From Balanoglossus misakiensis (taxonomy: Eukaryota > Hemichordata): a stretch of 64,000 nucleotides of DNA. Below the pieces are notes generated by a model. The model worked only from the letters and a program-made list of their open reading frames with translations. It made no database searches and had not been told where the DNA came from. Positions 1-11,889 of this stretch are shown piece after piece. The first letter of the stretch is position 1. Each line of letters begins with the position of its first letter. Made by a program: the position numbers and the translations under genes. The stretch spans positions 11,408,001 to 11,472,000 of the forward strand of contig CM082579.2 of assembly GCA_040954595.2 (NCBI GenBank), written 5' to 3'.

Positions 1-84
1 CACACACACGCACGCACACATTCACTGTTATGCACAGATAAAGTATTTTGTTTTAAAAGACATTGAATTCCTGATGTATCTCAG

Positions 85-266
85 GCTATCTTATGGAACC
101 GCCTATGGAGAAGCATATTTTGGAGAAGGGGCTGATCCCGTATGGTTACTTGGGGTGCAATGTAGTGGAAATGAAATGGTTCTCACTGAATGCTCCAATA
201 ATGGATGGGGAACAAACAGTTGTCACCACTCTGAAGATGCAGGCGTTCTGTGTGCAAGAAACCATG
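85..266 (+). CDS. Gene A exon: C-terminal half of an SRCR domain
   Basis: The acceptor tctcag precedes the exon and the donor is ATG|gtaaga. It enters in phase 2 and leaves in phase 1. It encodes the SRCR C-terminal half, with a GEAYFGEG motif and four cysteines (VQC, TEC, NSC, VLC). The N-terminal half must lie upstream of the window. The layout matches the next SRCR, which is split at the same place after a GYR/GYS residue pair. Confidence 0.85.
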
Positions 267-904
267 GTAAGATTGTAATGTATGCATGTCAATATTATCA
301 GGAAATTATCAGTGAGAAAACCAAGCATTGTATTTGTACCACAAAACATGATCTGTGTCACAGTTACATCTAAATCAAATATGAAAACTGCAGTGACATT
401 CCACCTTAATTAATCCCTTTCTCCATTTTATACACATACATTAAGAAAACTGTGGTTATTTGCAACGAACTCTTTATTTTCAATTCGCAAAACTCCAGAT
501 TCTGGCATTCGCTTGGTAGGACCGAATCAGTATATGGGACGTGTAGAAGTATGGAGTGGAAGCGATTGGGGAACAGTCTGTGATGATTTTTTTGATGATA
601 TTGCTGCAACTGTTGCGTGTCGTCAACTAGGGTATAGGTAATTACAAGAGTTATTATTTTAAATATGACCTGTGCTATTGCTTCTGTGAATTCGTTGTAC
701 CACTTTTATAGATGAATTTTGCTTTTTTGTAATTCAATACATACATGCACATCACCCTCTCTCGCGCGCACACGGACACACACACACACGTGCACACAGG
801 CACGTATGCGCACACATTCACATATATACATACATACATACATACATACATACATAAATACATACATACATACATAAACACACGCACACACATACATACA
901 TACA

Positions 905-936
<32 letters not shown>

Positions 937-3900
937 CATACATAAATACACACACACGTACATACATACATACATACATACATACATACATACATACATA
1001 CATACATACATACATACATACATACATACATACATACATACATACATACATACATACATACATACATACATACATACATACATACATACATACATACATA
1101 CCATTGTTGCAATAATTGTTTTGTTTTCTAAGTGTTGAAAGTCTTATTTATTTCAGTCGAAGGTTTGGAATCGCCTATAAAGGAGCACATTTTGGAGAAG
1201 GAGCTGGTTACATAGCGCTAGATGACCTGAATTGTCTTGGAAGTGAACGGGCTCTCCATTACTGCCCCCATCCTGGGTGGAGAAGCAACAATTGTGAGCA
1301 CAATCAGGATGTCGGCGTTTCCTGTTCAGGTAAGTGATGTAAAGTAAACGTTTATGCGCATGAGGCAAACACGCACAAAATTCCTGGGTAGACGGACAGA
1401 CCCTTCACATGAGGTGTAAAATTGTGCTACTGATGCATGCCGTGCATAAAATCTCTTTGCGACTGTAATATATTCAGATTTATTGAACCGGGTTTTACTG
1501 AAAGTATTTTGGCTGGTGGGCGACTATTTGGGATTTTTAAATTGAATTTCCGGCCGTGACATGTAAAATAGAACATCCACGATTCACCAAAGATCCTTAA
1601 AAATGAACGAAAAGGAGGTGATAAAATCTTGTAGCGAACTTTTGGCAGGTCACAGCAACGCGAAACTAATGTCTAGCTGATTGATACATTGCCTTTGCAA
1701 GTGCTAAAATAAACCTGGCGTCATTGGTAGTGTGTGATTGACAAGGGGGAGACGTCCAGCGATCAACGATTACTGTACCTTTCTTGAAATAAAGAAACGT
1801 TTTGCCAAAGCAGTGTCGTCCCTTTTTCCATTACAAGAGAAATCATGCAACAATTGTCACAATACAAGCGTTGCACTGTCGTCAGGAGTAGATTCGCAGA
1901 CCGCCACAACGTAGAGACCTCCAGGTTCTTTTATATTGGATGGTGTAACACTGAAGGAAACACACACGCTATTTCAATAGCAGGTCTTCACCACAGAAAA
2001 TAAATATTGAATAAAAGCAGACTAAAACAAGACGTTCTTGGAGATACAAGTCGATGATGCGTTGCTTCTTCGATTCTGCGACATCGGCAAACACGGCGTT
2101 CTCAATTTCGCGGAGCATCGGTAGCGCGGAAACCATTCCCTTTCCCTGGGTGAACTGGCGAAGCTGGTGAATCACACCCCTTTGCTGTTTGGAGGTCAGA
2201 TGAGGTGGCACATTTTCGAGCCTTGGACGTTTGGCTTCACGGGCGGACTCCAGCAGCTCTGCATCGGACAACCGATGTCCTCAACAGCACTGTCCATCTC
2301 GACGTAACCGGTGAATTCTTCGGGCGCCATGTCATCTGGCGAGGGGACATCGGCAAGTGTGTCGAATTCATCGTTGACCATGAAGTTCGAATCCGAGACG
2401 CTGGCTTTGCGGAAGCAACCAACAAGTGTCTGCGGCTTGACATCATCCCACGACTCCCTCGCCATGTAGATGGTGAACTGAACGTATTTACTACATCGAA
2501 AACTCGTCGATCGGCATCGGCGTCTAAGGCAGCGATGATGCGCGTGTTCAGGCGACTGCGGTAATGCCCTTCCAGTTTTTGATAACGCCTATGTCCAGAG
2601 GCTGAATTTAACTTGTCGTCAGGAATCTCAACTCGATGTTCGTCAAAGCGATGTTCGATGGAAGGGCAGAATAGTTGTCGACCAACAAGCAGATACGGCG
2701 AAGCTTGCATTGAAGTAGGTGTTTTAAAATGTAGCCAAAATATCGCCCTGGGCGACTTATGGGTTCCAGGTGTGCACCCGTCAATTTTCTCATTTTCCAA
2801 TTAATTGCCCTGGGCGAACTATCAGTAAAACCCGGTATAAACGAACTGACTTAATAAAATTTCGTTAATATTTGCGCGATTTGTTAGTCAGTAATAATTG
2901 AATTGTAATGTTTTACAAAAAGTGTGATCAAATAGAACAGTCAAAGGCGAACTGTTTGCTTGTGAGGTTCTTGACAACATACTTCATTTTATAAAATGCA
3001 CATTTTGTAATAAAGATTACCAAAACATCTGTACCATAAAACGATGATTTATCTCCCAGGAGGGAACCCGGAGAATATCGAAGACGATTAAAAATAGTTT
3101 AAGGCAAACCAAACCTTCCCGTACAATGGGCTATAAGACAACATCTTCCAAAAGACCCGCTGATGTCATGTGAACTTTCCAGGCCTATAAATGTTTAATC
3201 TTTACATGCCTGACGCCAACTTTGGCTGAAGCTGTGTGTTTTCACTTTGAGATGCAACTACGTTAATTATACGGCACTACACATGAGGCGGCTAATACTA
3301 ATAAGTTTTATTTTCAGGGAAAAGTTGACTTGGTGAGTGATATGTTAGGTGTACTATATCCCCAGTTGGCAAGGGACATCTGATTCAACTATTGCTTGAT
3401 ATTTTGCATTCTTCTTTTTCCCAGTATGCAGTATTCTGGAATTTCACGATGCAGACACGAATGTAACTATTTCAAAAGATATTCCGAATCTGGATACCGT
3501 GACAGTGTGTCTCTGGTTAATAACCACACAGTCTGGGCGGGTCTCACTGGTGTCCTATGCATCTCCTCAGCACCACGACGGGCTGCTGATGTACTACTCC
3601 ACGGCCGGCATGCTCCTTGTGATCACAGGCCATTCGATCAGCACGCCGTTAGTGGTGAACACTGGCACTTGGCACCACGTGTGTGCCACATGGTCATCTG
3701 AGAATGGCGCGTGGGAATACTACGACAACAGCGTCCTCTACCAGAATGGCGATGGCTTAAACCCGGGCGAACCTATACCTGGCGGTGGCCGATTAGTTTT
3801 GGGACAGGAACAACTCAACGTCGGGGGAGGGAACTTCGATACAAATTCGGCACTGGTGACAGGTAGTTTAACAGGACTGAATGTGTGGACCACAAAACTG

Positions 3901-6900
3901 TCTGGGAATGACATTGCTGAGGTGGCAGCGGGAACTTATGAGGGAAGTACTTATAAACCGTGGAATATCGCTCCGTTTCTCATAAATGGCAATGGTGTCC
4001 TCCGTAAGTATTTTGTTTTATCATCACTTTGCAGTGTCCGCCAGGATAGACTTTTGTTATTGTACTACTATCCTTGTTGATGATTTCCCGGTTATTGCGA
4101 GATCTCGCGAGATTTGGTTAAATATCGTTGCAATGGGTTATTAGTCAGGTAATTCGCGTTAAGTCGCGTATGAAATTATAATAAGGTGCGGAGTTTAAAG
4201 GACATTGGAACTTTATTGCCGTTTTAAGCGGTCGTCCATGTGTATCGTGTCCTATGTCAATAGAAATGTCCTCCCATAGAAACTACGTGTATACAATGCG
4301 CAGAGTCACGCGACATCTTGCAGTGTCGCTTGTCTATTCGGAAAGTAGCATATTGTTTGCTTTCATGTTTTCATTTCTATTTAGTGAAATGAAACGGTTT
4401 TGTCTCTATGTCTTACGGTGTGATCTTTTAAAAAGACAAAGTCTCTCTCTCGCTGCCCTTTTCCCCATTAATTATGTTTGATACAAGACACCGTTGATGT
4501 TATACATGTGGATATAGTGAATCAACGTTCGACTACACACAACTTCCGTCTCGTTGTAGGATATGAGAGTAAAAAAAGTCGCCAAAATGAATAATCGGTC
4601 TCTACCATTTATTCATTTTGGGCGAATGTTTACTCTTATAGTTGTTTGTATCCTATGCTTTGGTGAAGGTGGTCTGTGTACTTCGCTGGTTGACTGATGC
4701 TAGGCATTTTTTTGACCATGGAAATGAAATATTTGACCTTGATTTCTCAAGAACATATATACATTATATGGGTATTATCGCAATTACTTTGTTCCATACA
4801 TACACTTAATGGTAACATTTCGATGCCATCAAATTTTGTATTCAGTACAAGTATTGTGTTTTTGTCAGGTGGGATACGTCATATGCGAGAACAAATCAGA
4901 TGACGTTAAAATACGAGCATTCTTTCCTTGAGTCGAGTCAACATATTCTTCTAAAACGCTATACTGGTCGATTTTTTAAAAGATTGAAGGCAAATCTTGC
5001 AAGAAATTGGAAACCTCAGGGATACTTTACATTTTTTGTCAGCAGTTTTATTCTGTGTATCTAACTAGGTTTCCTGTTCAGCTCACCGAGGCAGGGTTTA
5101 ATTCCGTAAGAAATTACAATTGACCCACATATCAATTCTGAACACTTGTTGTTACAGGACACGGAAAAGAACCTTGTGAAGAGTATCCTGGAAGTGCAAT
5201 TTCATGTTGTCCCATTGCAGGTGAGTTATTGGTGATTATTTTGCAGGCATATGCCATGTCAACTGAATCGGAATTAATAGAAAGATGGCTACATTGTGTT
5301 ATTGTCGTAAGCTTTAGTATATAAGTGGGCGATCACCCCAGGAAGTTGCAAACGTGCTGAAGTTGTCTTGCTCTGAATTCGGTTTACGGAACATGTTCGG
5401 AAATTCCCAGAATTGACTGAGAAATCGGAAAGAATAACAATGTGCACAAAACACAACAAACGGTCCACTCAATTAGGATGACTCAACACATTTGCCGATA
5501 GAGAGACTTGACTGACACAACTGATTAACCCCCGATGCCTTGTAACAAGTCACTGTAAGTTCAGCTGGGCTTCAATTTTGCCTTCGACAGAACATGCAAC
5601 GTTAAAAGAATTACTGAAGGTATTGAACATACAGCTCTTTCGTGAACAACCAATCTTACTTTTGTCGTTCCTCTAACATTTTGCAGATACTGAAAACCCT
5701 GTCATTACATGTCCATCAGCCATTGAAACAACGACATACTTGGACAATCCTACAATGCCAGTGACATGGTCATTTCCGAATGCAAGCGACGATTCCGGGA
5801 ATGTGACTGTGTCTGGCAGCCATGAACCAGGGAGCAACTTTACCATCGGTGTTACTCTTGTATCATACACAGCTAAGGATCTTTACGGAAATTCCGCTTC
5901 CTGTTCATTTTCTGTTACAGTCAAAGGTAAACTGTCAGCCGTTTTACGTCTTGGTGGTTAGTGTACGGTAGCCCACACAGGCCAAGGATAATAATTATTT
6001 TTTATTTTTAAACTTTTTTTTAAAAAATTACAATATCTTTTCCAAAAATCTAACATATTTTAGTGAAGGCAACTCTAATCTTGACGCACAAAATTTTAAT
6101 TTTGATAAACTAATCTGTCTTATCTTGATTTTATTTTCCCCGAGACAATATCTTTAATTTTAAATAGGAAATTTATTCCTCCAAACAAACTTTCTGTACA
6201 GAAAACGATATTTCGTGGTAATTTAATATTTTTACAAGAATAAACTAACCTTTTCAAGTGTAAACATCGAACAAACCATTTATTTCTCAAAGTCTAGTTT
6301 TATTTTGTAGACCTGAAGTAAAATATGTAAACTTTTCTTCACTCTATACTGTTGAAGGCCTTTCTGTCATACAGTTTGTTTCACATTGTGTTGGGGCCAA
6401 ATGAGATTCTTATTTTGATTCTTTTATGTTTCATTTATTGCACATGTTGACTTCTCTTCGGTACATCAATGAAGGTGTTGTAAGACCTATAGTTGTCAAT
6501 GAAAGACCTTTAAATGTAAGTACACAATTGATAATATATGCCCAATTATACCATGCCTTGCACATAATGGAGTACTATGTGTGAGTTTGAGTTCATTATT
6601 GGCCATGACTTACATAATGAGATTATTTTTATCGATATCGACAGTATTGAAAGCATTTTTATTTTAACGGGAATTATAAATAAACTGCCGTGCATTAAAA
6701 CACACATTCAAACCAAAATACCTCAGACATACCAAACTCAAACGTCTGACGCCTTTTGGTATATATTAAAGGCACAACAATCTGCCTGGTGGACTAAAGA
6801 CACCTAGAATATGTAGATACTTGTCTATACCATAGATCTGTCGTTATCAGAAGAACGAGCGTTGCTCCCGTTATATTCTGACCCAGTCTCTGCTGCGGCG

Positions 6901-9900
6901 AGCCTGAGTAAATCCCAGAACTTTCATTTCTCACGTTGACCAACGTATCCACTATCCGCCACAGAATTTGCGTGGTGTGACTGGACAGGCCAGTGCTAAC
7001 AAACCAACGCTACCAATTTGTACATACTTAATGTCCAATTAAGTAATGTAACAATGTGTTCCATGGACGTTCAGGTCGACTGCCCATAATTACCCTGTTG
7101 TAAAAATTAACAATGCGGCGCAGTGTAGTGTACAGCTCGACATGGACCTATTTCAATTGCATAGGCGACAGCTGTGGAAGCATAATTTCGAATGTTCATT
7201 TATGTTTTACTCTATTATACTCCTACAGATAATAGAGGTTTTGAACAACTTTTCAGACACGATTTCTGGACTTCGGGGTTTCAACTTAAATGTGTCTGCA
7301 GCAGAACGGCAAGATATGGCTGAAGGCAAGTGACGTTGAATTTATTAGAAAGTCTTAATCTTTGCAGTAAACCTTGCAACAGTTTTCCTTTTGCGATTAA
7401 GGCCCCATCCCAGTGCATGAAAGATCGTTTGCTTCTACAGAAATTCGGACACTTGCTGCTGTTTAATGATTTGCAAATCTTTATATGTAAAGTTGAATGC
7501 TACCGATCAAATAGTGTCTTATAATTTGAGCCGTCATAATGAATTGTATCGTGTGATCCACCGTTTGCAATACTTCAATCACTTGCTCTTCTACGAGGTC
7601 ATATCCACTGTAGAATCAGATACGGAAATACTTGGCCTATGTAGTAGCCAATTAATTCAATGTTAACATACCATATGGTACTTTCGTCAAAATACAGAAT
7701 GTCTTCGATTAGTTCTTCTACCCGTATGTTGATATCCGAAGTGCTAATGACAAATAGTAGCACAAAATGACGATGTGCCAATACCACCATGTACATGTAC
7801 TATGGTAATGTTAATGTACAGTATGCTCCCCAGTACGTTAAGCTACGAGGATCAGTATTGTCGAGTATGAGAAGGGTTAGAATTAACGATGTGGGCATAT
7901 GCAAATGAATGTAATGAGTAATATATGCTAAGTATATGCAAAACATTATAGCCATTATCAATGTTAGATGCTGAATGTCTTGTAACACAGTCAGATCTCT
8001 GTTAGATCAAATGTTGTTGCAAGTTTAATCAAACTCACTGAAAACATTTCAGAAAGATAAGGGTAGTTAGGAATGTTGATAAAAATATGAAGATGTGCAG
8101 TCAATTATTTGGCTGCGATTCGCCAGCACTGCCGGAATTTGTCGATGAATCCGCTAATCTGCAAAGTCAACCACAAACTCTAGTGGCAACAAGGTAGCAG
8201 ATAGGCACCTGTGGTTTTACGACGATGACCTATAGGTGGGGTCATCAAATTTGATGCTGTAAATCTCTGTATATGACAATTGTCACATGCAGTTAGCATG
8301 TCAGTATTAAAAATTAATTTTTTTTGATGATTGTGTCCCTTGGCTTGATAACCAGGGTCGCCACGATATTTTCTAAAGAAGGTATGATTTCAAAATCTGC
8401 TAATATAATATTACCCTATAATTCATGCCCATGATTTCATAACATTTTTGATATACATGTACTACCTGCAGGAATGGTGCACTTCATTGATTTACTCATT
8501 AATGGAACGACATCCCTGATGTCATTATCCAGTGACAGTCATTACGACAGTCAGTCACTGGTAACAGCTCTACTTCGGGCAACCGACGTCATCTCAAAAT
8601 TTGCTTTGCGCAACTCTAAACCTGGCAGTGGTCCAATCATGTTGAATTCAACAAACATCGATTTGTATTTGGAAGTCGACACCGTTGAGAATTTAACTTA
8701 CTCAGAGATAAAACTGGGAGATGGTAATGCCGTGGTCATTCCACCAGCAGAGAAAATATTCTCAAACTTTACTCCAGGAGAGCATATTCATATGATAGTA
8801 AGTTTTTTTAAAGTCACTCTTTTCTTACGCGTGAACTACAAGACTGTTCTTTTGTTTCTAATACAACAATTTCAAAAAGTGTGGCGTGTCGTTATCGCAA
8901 GACATGCAAACATATATCAATGTTTACTTACAAGGTTCCAGATCTGTCAATTATACTTATTGCGCACAGGGCGGTCGTACATGTATACGCAATCACTGCA
9001 TGTGGGTACGGGTAATTTTCACACACGTACACGGCACAAGGTATTAGTGTCTACTACCCGTTTGATGCGTCCACATACAAATCATGGCTTGTCTTGTCGA
9101 GAGAATGCAAAAGTACGGCCCAGCAAGATCCAGAGCCTGGGTGTCACGTCACAGACACGGGTACGGGTTGGGTTGCTCTGCTGATTATAGCAGTGGCCTA
9201 AAAAGGCTTTCTTCTGAACATGCACAGGTTACAAGTGTGAATAGGAGATGCCTCCAATATGACGACAGAAGTGGTTTCTTTGCCAACGATGTCGTAAGTT
9301 TGTCGTTCACGGACAGTCAGGACAGTGAAATAGAAGGTATGTCTTTTTTTATGTAATGTCAGGCTGAGTTTAGTTGACATTTTATTGACTCTTTTATAAA
9401 GAGAAATGTTAAAATCTTCTTTTTACTTTCCATTCGAGATAATCCTCATTTGTGTGACTAACTTGTCTCAAGACATTGATAACTATGGTATATAATGAAA
9501 GGCTGACTGCAGAAATCATCTCACATCAATCCGTACTCGGTCTTCGCTATTAAATCTTCCAGTTCTTGACACAGAAGAGGACATCATCATTGCGTTTGCA
9601 AGTGACCCCCCTCCGCCAGATACTCATGAGTCGATTGAAGGTGTATATATCGAAGCTGTTAACGTCACCTATTTCAGCACGTATATCAAAGTAAGTGAAC
9701 GATAAACAATATTAAAAAGCCCCTCCCGGGAATTGTTACGGTTCTCCTCTGTCTGCATAAATCTCGCTCACAAATTTTCTGTCAATCTTCTGTATTCTTC
9801 TCCTTTATTTCCTTCGTTTTGCTTGTCATGGCAATCATTTTATCTCTTATAGGCGTTTATTTAGTGGTGGCGCCAAAAGTACAATTCCACTAAAGCTGTG

Positions 9901-11015
9901 GTCAGGTTGATCTCTCAAAATTTGCAGACAGCTAATCAATTTAAGGAAAATTCAAAAATCTTGAATTCTGACAATGCTTTGAGTCATAGCGCTATCTTTA
10001 ACGACTCATGAGATTTCACTTTCTTGGTATTCTGATAGTTCCATTTAAAAAGTTTACTAGTTGGTATACACAAACGTACTATCAAACTGTGGTTCTGGCT
10101 GTATGTAAAACTCAGACCAATGAGTACTGCACTTCTCTTTGCAGATATATATGTTGTTGCATGCAGTTGTCATTTCCCTCGAAAATTCGGAAACCATGTA
10201 TGGAAATACCACAGCCTACGTCTTCAATGAGATTGTCGACTACACTGATAACTATCGTGGCTACATGTTCTCCGTGGATGTCCAGTTTTCTGGGAACCAT
10301 TCCAGTATGTTCATTCCAGAACACTACTTCTTCAGGACCGGACTTTACTATTTAACCTTTGCCATCCCGCAGTGTAAGTTTTAAACTTCCCCAAAATCTC
10401 AAACTGTATATAATTTCCTCATGTAGAATTAATGAATTATGCGCACTAAGATAGCGTGTTCTATGACAAATGACCTCTGCGCGCGATCTGTGCCGTACAG
10501 AAATTATTTTCACGAGAATTTAAGGTGTATTCTGCCGCAATACTTACACGAGCGCAACGAGCGAAAGTACAACAGAATACTCCGCACCACGAAAATTAAT
10601 ATACACACAGATCAGTGCAGAATAGCTATATGTTTAATTAAACTTCCTTGTTTTCCAGTGCAAAATGTCACGTTCATAATGGCAGCTAAACAAGTAACTT
10701 GTGTTTATTCGATGGACAACTCTGATATGTGGAACAATGACGGATGTCGGGTATGGTTATATGGCTGTCTTTTATGTCCTGCTGTATCGTTTATGTACAG
10801 TGTATAATTATTATTATTATAATTTGGGGGTTTTAAGAATTACATAGCATATATATCATATGTATCATATATACATATTGGCCTTACGTCTTTTTGTGGA
10901 AAGAGGAATCTAATTGAAACCATGTATTAATGCAAATATCCATATGCCATTTTATATCCAGGTATCACCGTCATCTAAGGTAAACTCCACCGTGTGTATG
11001 TGTAATCACCTGTAA
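85..11015 (+). CDS. Gene A (5' partial): SRCR-SRCR-pentraxin-HYR-GAIN/GPS protein
   Basis: Spliced model of 13 well-supported exons plus one tentative micro-exon, about 810 codons in the window; the 5' end lies upstream. Domain order is half an SRCR, a full SRCR, a pentraxin/LamG domain, a 21-residue Cys linker, a HYR domain, an N-glycosylation-rich GAIN-like region and a GPS motif. Every exon joins its neighbour in compatible phase except HYR (ends phase 1) to 7229 (starts phase 0), which needs another exon. SRCR and pentraxin modules bind ligands, and GAIN/GPS regions self-cleave at HL/T in adhesion GPCRs and PKD1-family proteins. The GAIN spacing looks more PKD1-like than GPCR-like. The frame stops right after CNHL, so no membrane part is encoded. 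The product may be secreted or the gene may be broken. Confidence 0.8.
499..637 (+). CDS. Gene A exon: N-terminal half of second SRCR domain
   Basis: The acceptor is ctccag and the donor TAG|gtaatt; phase 1 in, phase 2 out. It encodes IRLVGP...GRVEVW...WGTVCDD...ACRQLGY, the standard SRCR N-terminal half with two cysteines. Confidence 0.9.
821..1100. repeat. (TACA)n tetranucleotide microsatellite
   Basis: About 280 bp of nearly perfect TACA/CATA repeat sits inside the intron of the second SRCR domain, preceded by a CA-rich stretch. It creates long artificial open frames on both strands (MYVC or HTYI repeats). Confidence 0.97.
1157..1329 (+). CDS. Gene A exon: C-terminal half of second SRCR domain
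   Basis: The acceptor is tttcag and the donor TCAG|gtaagt; phase 2 in, phase 1 out. It encodes [22 protein letters not shown] and VSC. With the previous half the domain has six cysteines, the group A SRCR pattern. Confidence 0.92.
1487..2836 (-). mobile_element. Degenerate Tigger/pogo-type (Tc1/mariner superfamily) DNA transposon
   Basis: Terminal inverted repeats ACCGGGTTTTACTG at 1487-1500 and 2823-2836 are perfect over 14 bp. Between them the minus strand carries broken transposase frames. Around 2700-2580 lies the second catalytic-Asp block ([11 protein letters not shown], then NIELRFLPDD). Around 2465-2390 lies [18 protein letters not shown], the typical Tigger C-terminal signature. A tail with [12 protein letters not shown] is at about 2270-2000. 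The frames are interrupted, so it is inactive. It sits in the intron between SRCR2 and pentraxin. Confidence 0.8.
3425..4003 (+). CDS. Gene A exon: pentraxin/LamG domain
   Basis: A single 579-bp exon, phase 1 at both ends (acceptor ttcccag, donor C|gtaagt), encodes a complete pentraxin fold of about 193 residues. It has TVTVCLWL and the exact pentraxin signature HHVCATWSS, so the conserved disulfide pair is present. [17 protein letters not shown] and LTGLNVW follow. Pentraxin domains bind ligands in a calcium-dependent way. Gene B carries a three-exon relative of this domain. Confidence 0.93.
4556..4656. repeat. Short hairpin (MITE-like) in intron
   Basis: Imperfect inverted repeat: AGAGTAAA-n-TCGCC-AAAATGAATAA on the left is mirrored by TTATTCATTTTGGGCGA-n-TTTACTCT on the right. 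It fits a small non-autonomous DNA element or a recent inversion-duplication. The rest of the intron 4004-5157 shows nothing recognisable. Confidence 0.6.
5158..5220 (+). CDS. Gene A exon: short cysteine linker
   Basis: A 63-bp phase-1/phase-1 exon (acceptor gttacag, donor GCAG|gtgagt) encodes 21 residues with [18 protein letters not shown]. It joins pentraxin to HYR. Small Cys-containing linker exons before a HYR domain also occur at the start of gene B. Confidence 0.75.
5687..5926 (+). CDS. Gene A exon: HYR domain
   Basis: A phase-1/phase-1 exon of 240 bp. It begins ITCPSAIE, has DDSGNVTV in the middle, and ends with [18 protein letters not shown], the hyalin-repeat consensus with two cysteines. 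HYR domains are Ig-like adhesion modules named from sea urchin hyalin. Confidence 0.93.
6493..6515 (+). CDS. Gene A: tentative micro-exon
   Basis: A 23-bp segment bounded by ctatag and gtaagt would encode VVNERPLN and is phase 1 to phase 0, exactly what is needed to join HYR to the next exon. The polypyrimidine tract is poor, so the true linking exon may be another one in 5927-7228, an AT-rich stretch in which nothing better was seen. Confidence 0.2.
7229..7325 (+). CDS. Gene A exon: start of GAIN-like region
   Basis: The acceptor is cctacag. It encodes [15 protein letters not shown]...[10 protein letters not shown], the helical start of a GAIN subdomain A. It leaves in phase 1 through a GC donor (GAAG|gcaagt), which alone keeps the frame with the following exon. 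Confidence 0.7.
8472..8797 (+). CDS. Gene A exon: GAIN-like region
   Basis: Acceptor cctgcag, donor ATA|gtaagt; phase 1 in, phase 0 out. It encodes about 108 residues: an amphipathic helix region ([31 protein letters not shown]), then beta-rich sequence ending GEHIHMI. It carries several N-glycosylation sites (NGT, NST, NLT). The pattern fits GAIN subdomain A to B. Confidence 0.8.
9228..9336 (+). CDS. Gene A exon: GAIN-like region
   Basis: Acceptor tgcacag, donor GAAG|gtatgt; phase 0 in, phase 1 out. It encodes [16 protein letters not shown] then [11 protein letters not shown], beta-strand-like. Its phases fit both neighbours. Confidence 0.7.
9563..9690 (+). CDS. Gene A exon: GAIN-like region
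   Basis: Acceptor cttccag, donor AAA|gtaagt; phase 1 in, phase 0 out. It encodes [19 protein letters not shown] and [16 protein letters not shown]. Confidence 0.75.
10145..10373 (+). CDS. Gene A exon: GAIN-like region
   Basis: Acceptor tttgcag, donor CAGT|gtaagt; phase 0 in, phase 1 out. It encodes beta-rich sequence ending [17 protein letters not shown]. The TGLYYL element just before the GPS is a feature of PKD1-family GAIN regions. Confidence 0.8.
10659..10750 (+). CDS. Gene A exon: GPS motif, first part
   Basis: Acceptor ttttccag, donor CGG|gtatgg; phase 1 in, phase 0 out. It encodes [19 protein letters not shown]: the C-x-Y, W and GC residues of a GPS motif. Confidence 0.88.
10962..11015 (+). 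CDS. Gene A last exon: GPS motif end and stop
   Basis: The acceptor is tatccag. It encodes [17 protein letters not shown] and then TAA at 11013-11015. CxCNHL is the conserved end of the GPS, where autoproteolysis normally cuts before a Thr. Here the codon after Leu is a stop created within a tandem duplication of TGTAATCACC (11001-11020). ACG AGT TTC (TSF) follows at 11023-11031 in another frame, and that frame itself stops at 11041-11043. Confidence 0.82.
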   Translation, partial: VSPSSKVNSTVCMCNHL

Positions 11016-11020
11016 TCACC
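11001..11020 (+). repeat. 10-bp perfect tandem duplication inside the GPS coding sequence
   Basis: TGTAATCACC occurs twice back to back. Removing one unit would give CNHR followed by TSF, close to the GPS consensus CNHLTSF. The duplication therefore both shifts the frame and supplies the stop codon. Confidence 0.95.
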
Positions 11021-11857
11021 GGACGAGTTTCAACAGCATCTAAGCGAACATCGATATCACGATGACAAGGAAGGACAAAGCGTTGTAGAAAATGTTTATG
11101 TTATGTCAAGAGGAATTTAACCATCTGTAATTTACGTGTGCTCATGTGTATGGTTTAAAAAATCACTTTTTCTCATCATAGTTGCTCGATAACATTTACA
11201 GTAGAGCAATGTGGCTTCAGCAAGAATTTACCTTAACCTTACACGACGTTGATGGTTTTCATCATTTTACAGTAAATACAATTTAAAAAGTTTCAACGGA
11301 TAATTTGAATAGCAATATTATGAGATGATTTCGATTTATAATTCTGTTAAACGTGTTTCATTGTTTGCTAATGTTTTTTTTATTATTTGTTTTATATCGT
11401 CATGGTTTCAGTCATGTCTAAAAGAATACAAAAGTAACACTGGAAAATTTTTAATTATTTTGTATATGTATAGACTCATCCTGAGCTTTTGTAGGATGAA
11501 ATTGTTTGCTAATGTTAAGTAGGTTTTAGTACAACTACTATTTTCAATTTACGTCTCGATATTTACAAGATATTACGTTTGCCGGTCATGTACATCTTTA
11601 AGCACATAATATTTCAAATAACTTGACAAATTTCGCACACACAAAATTAAATTTCGATATATACTATTATTAATTATTATTATTATCATAACTTAAAATG
11701 TATCAACCTATATAACTTGTGATATGTTCGATGCATTGGAAAGGTAGATGTAGAGGCCAACAAACTTTTACCATAATGTACACATACGAATAATCTATGT
11801 AATACAATATGGAACCTGTGTAATATAATGATAATGATATTGACGATAATGACGATA

Positions 11858-11889
<32 letters not shown>

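Noticed and set aside
675-1112. Long MYVC/HTYI repeat frames on both strands, also at 23638-24027
   Set aside because: Any frame through a TACA microsatellite is open; no coding signal beyond the repeat.
11325-11522. Hydrophobic frame as lost transmembrane exons of gene A
   Set aside because: AT-rich sequence gives Phe/Ile-rich frames by chance; no splice pair and no receptor-like residues.
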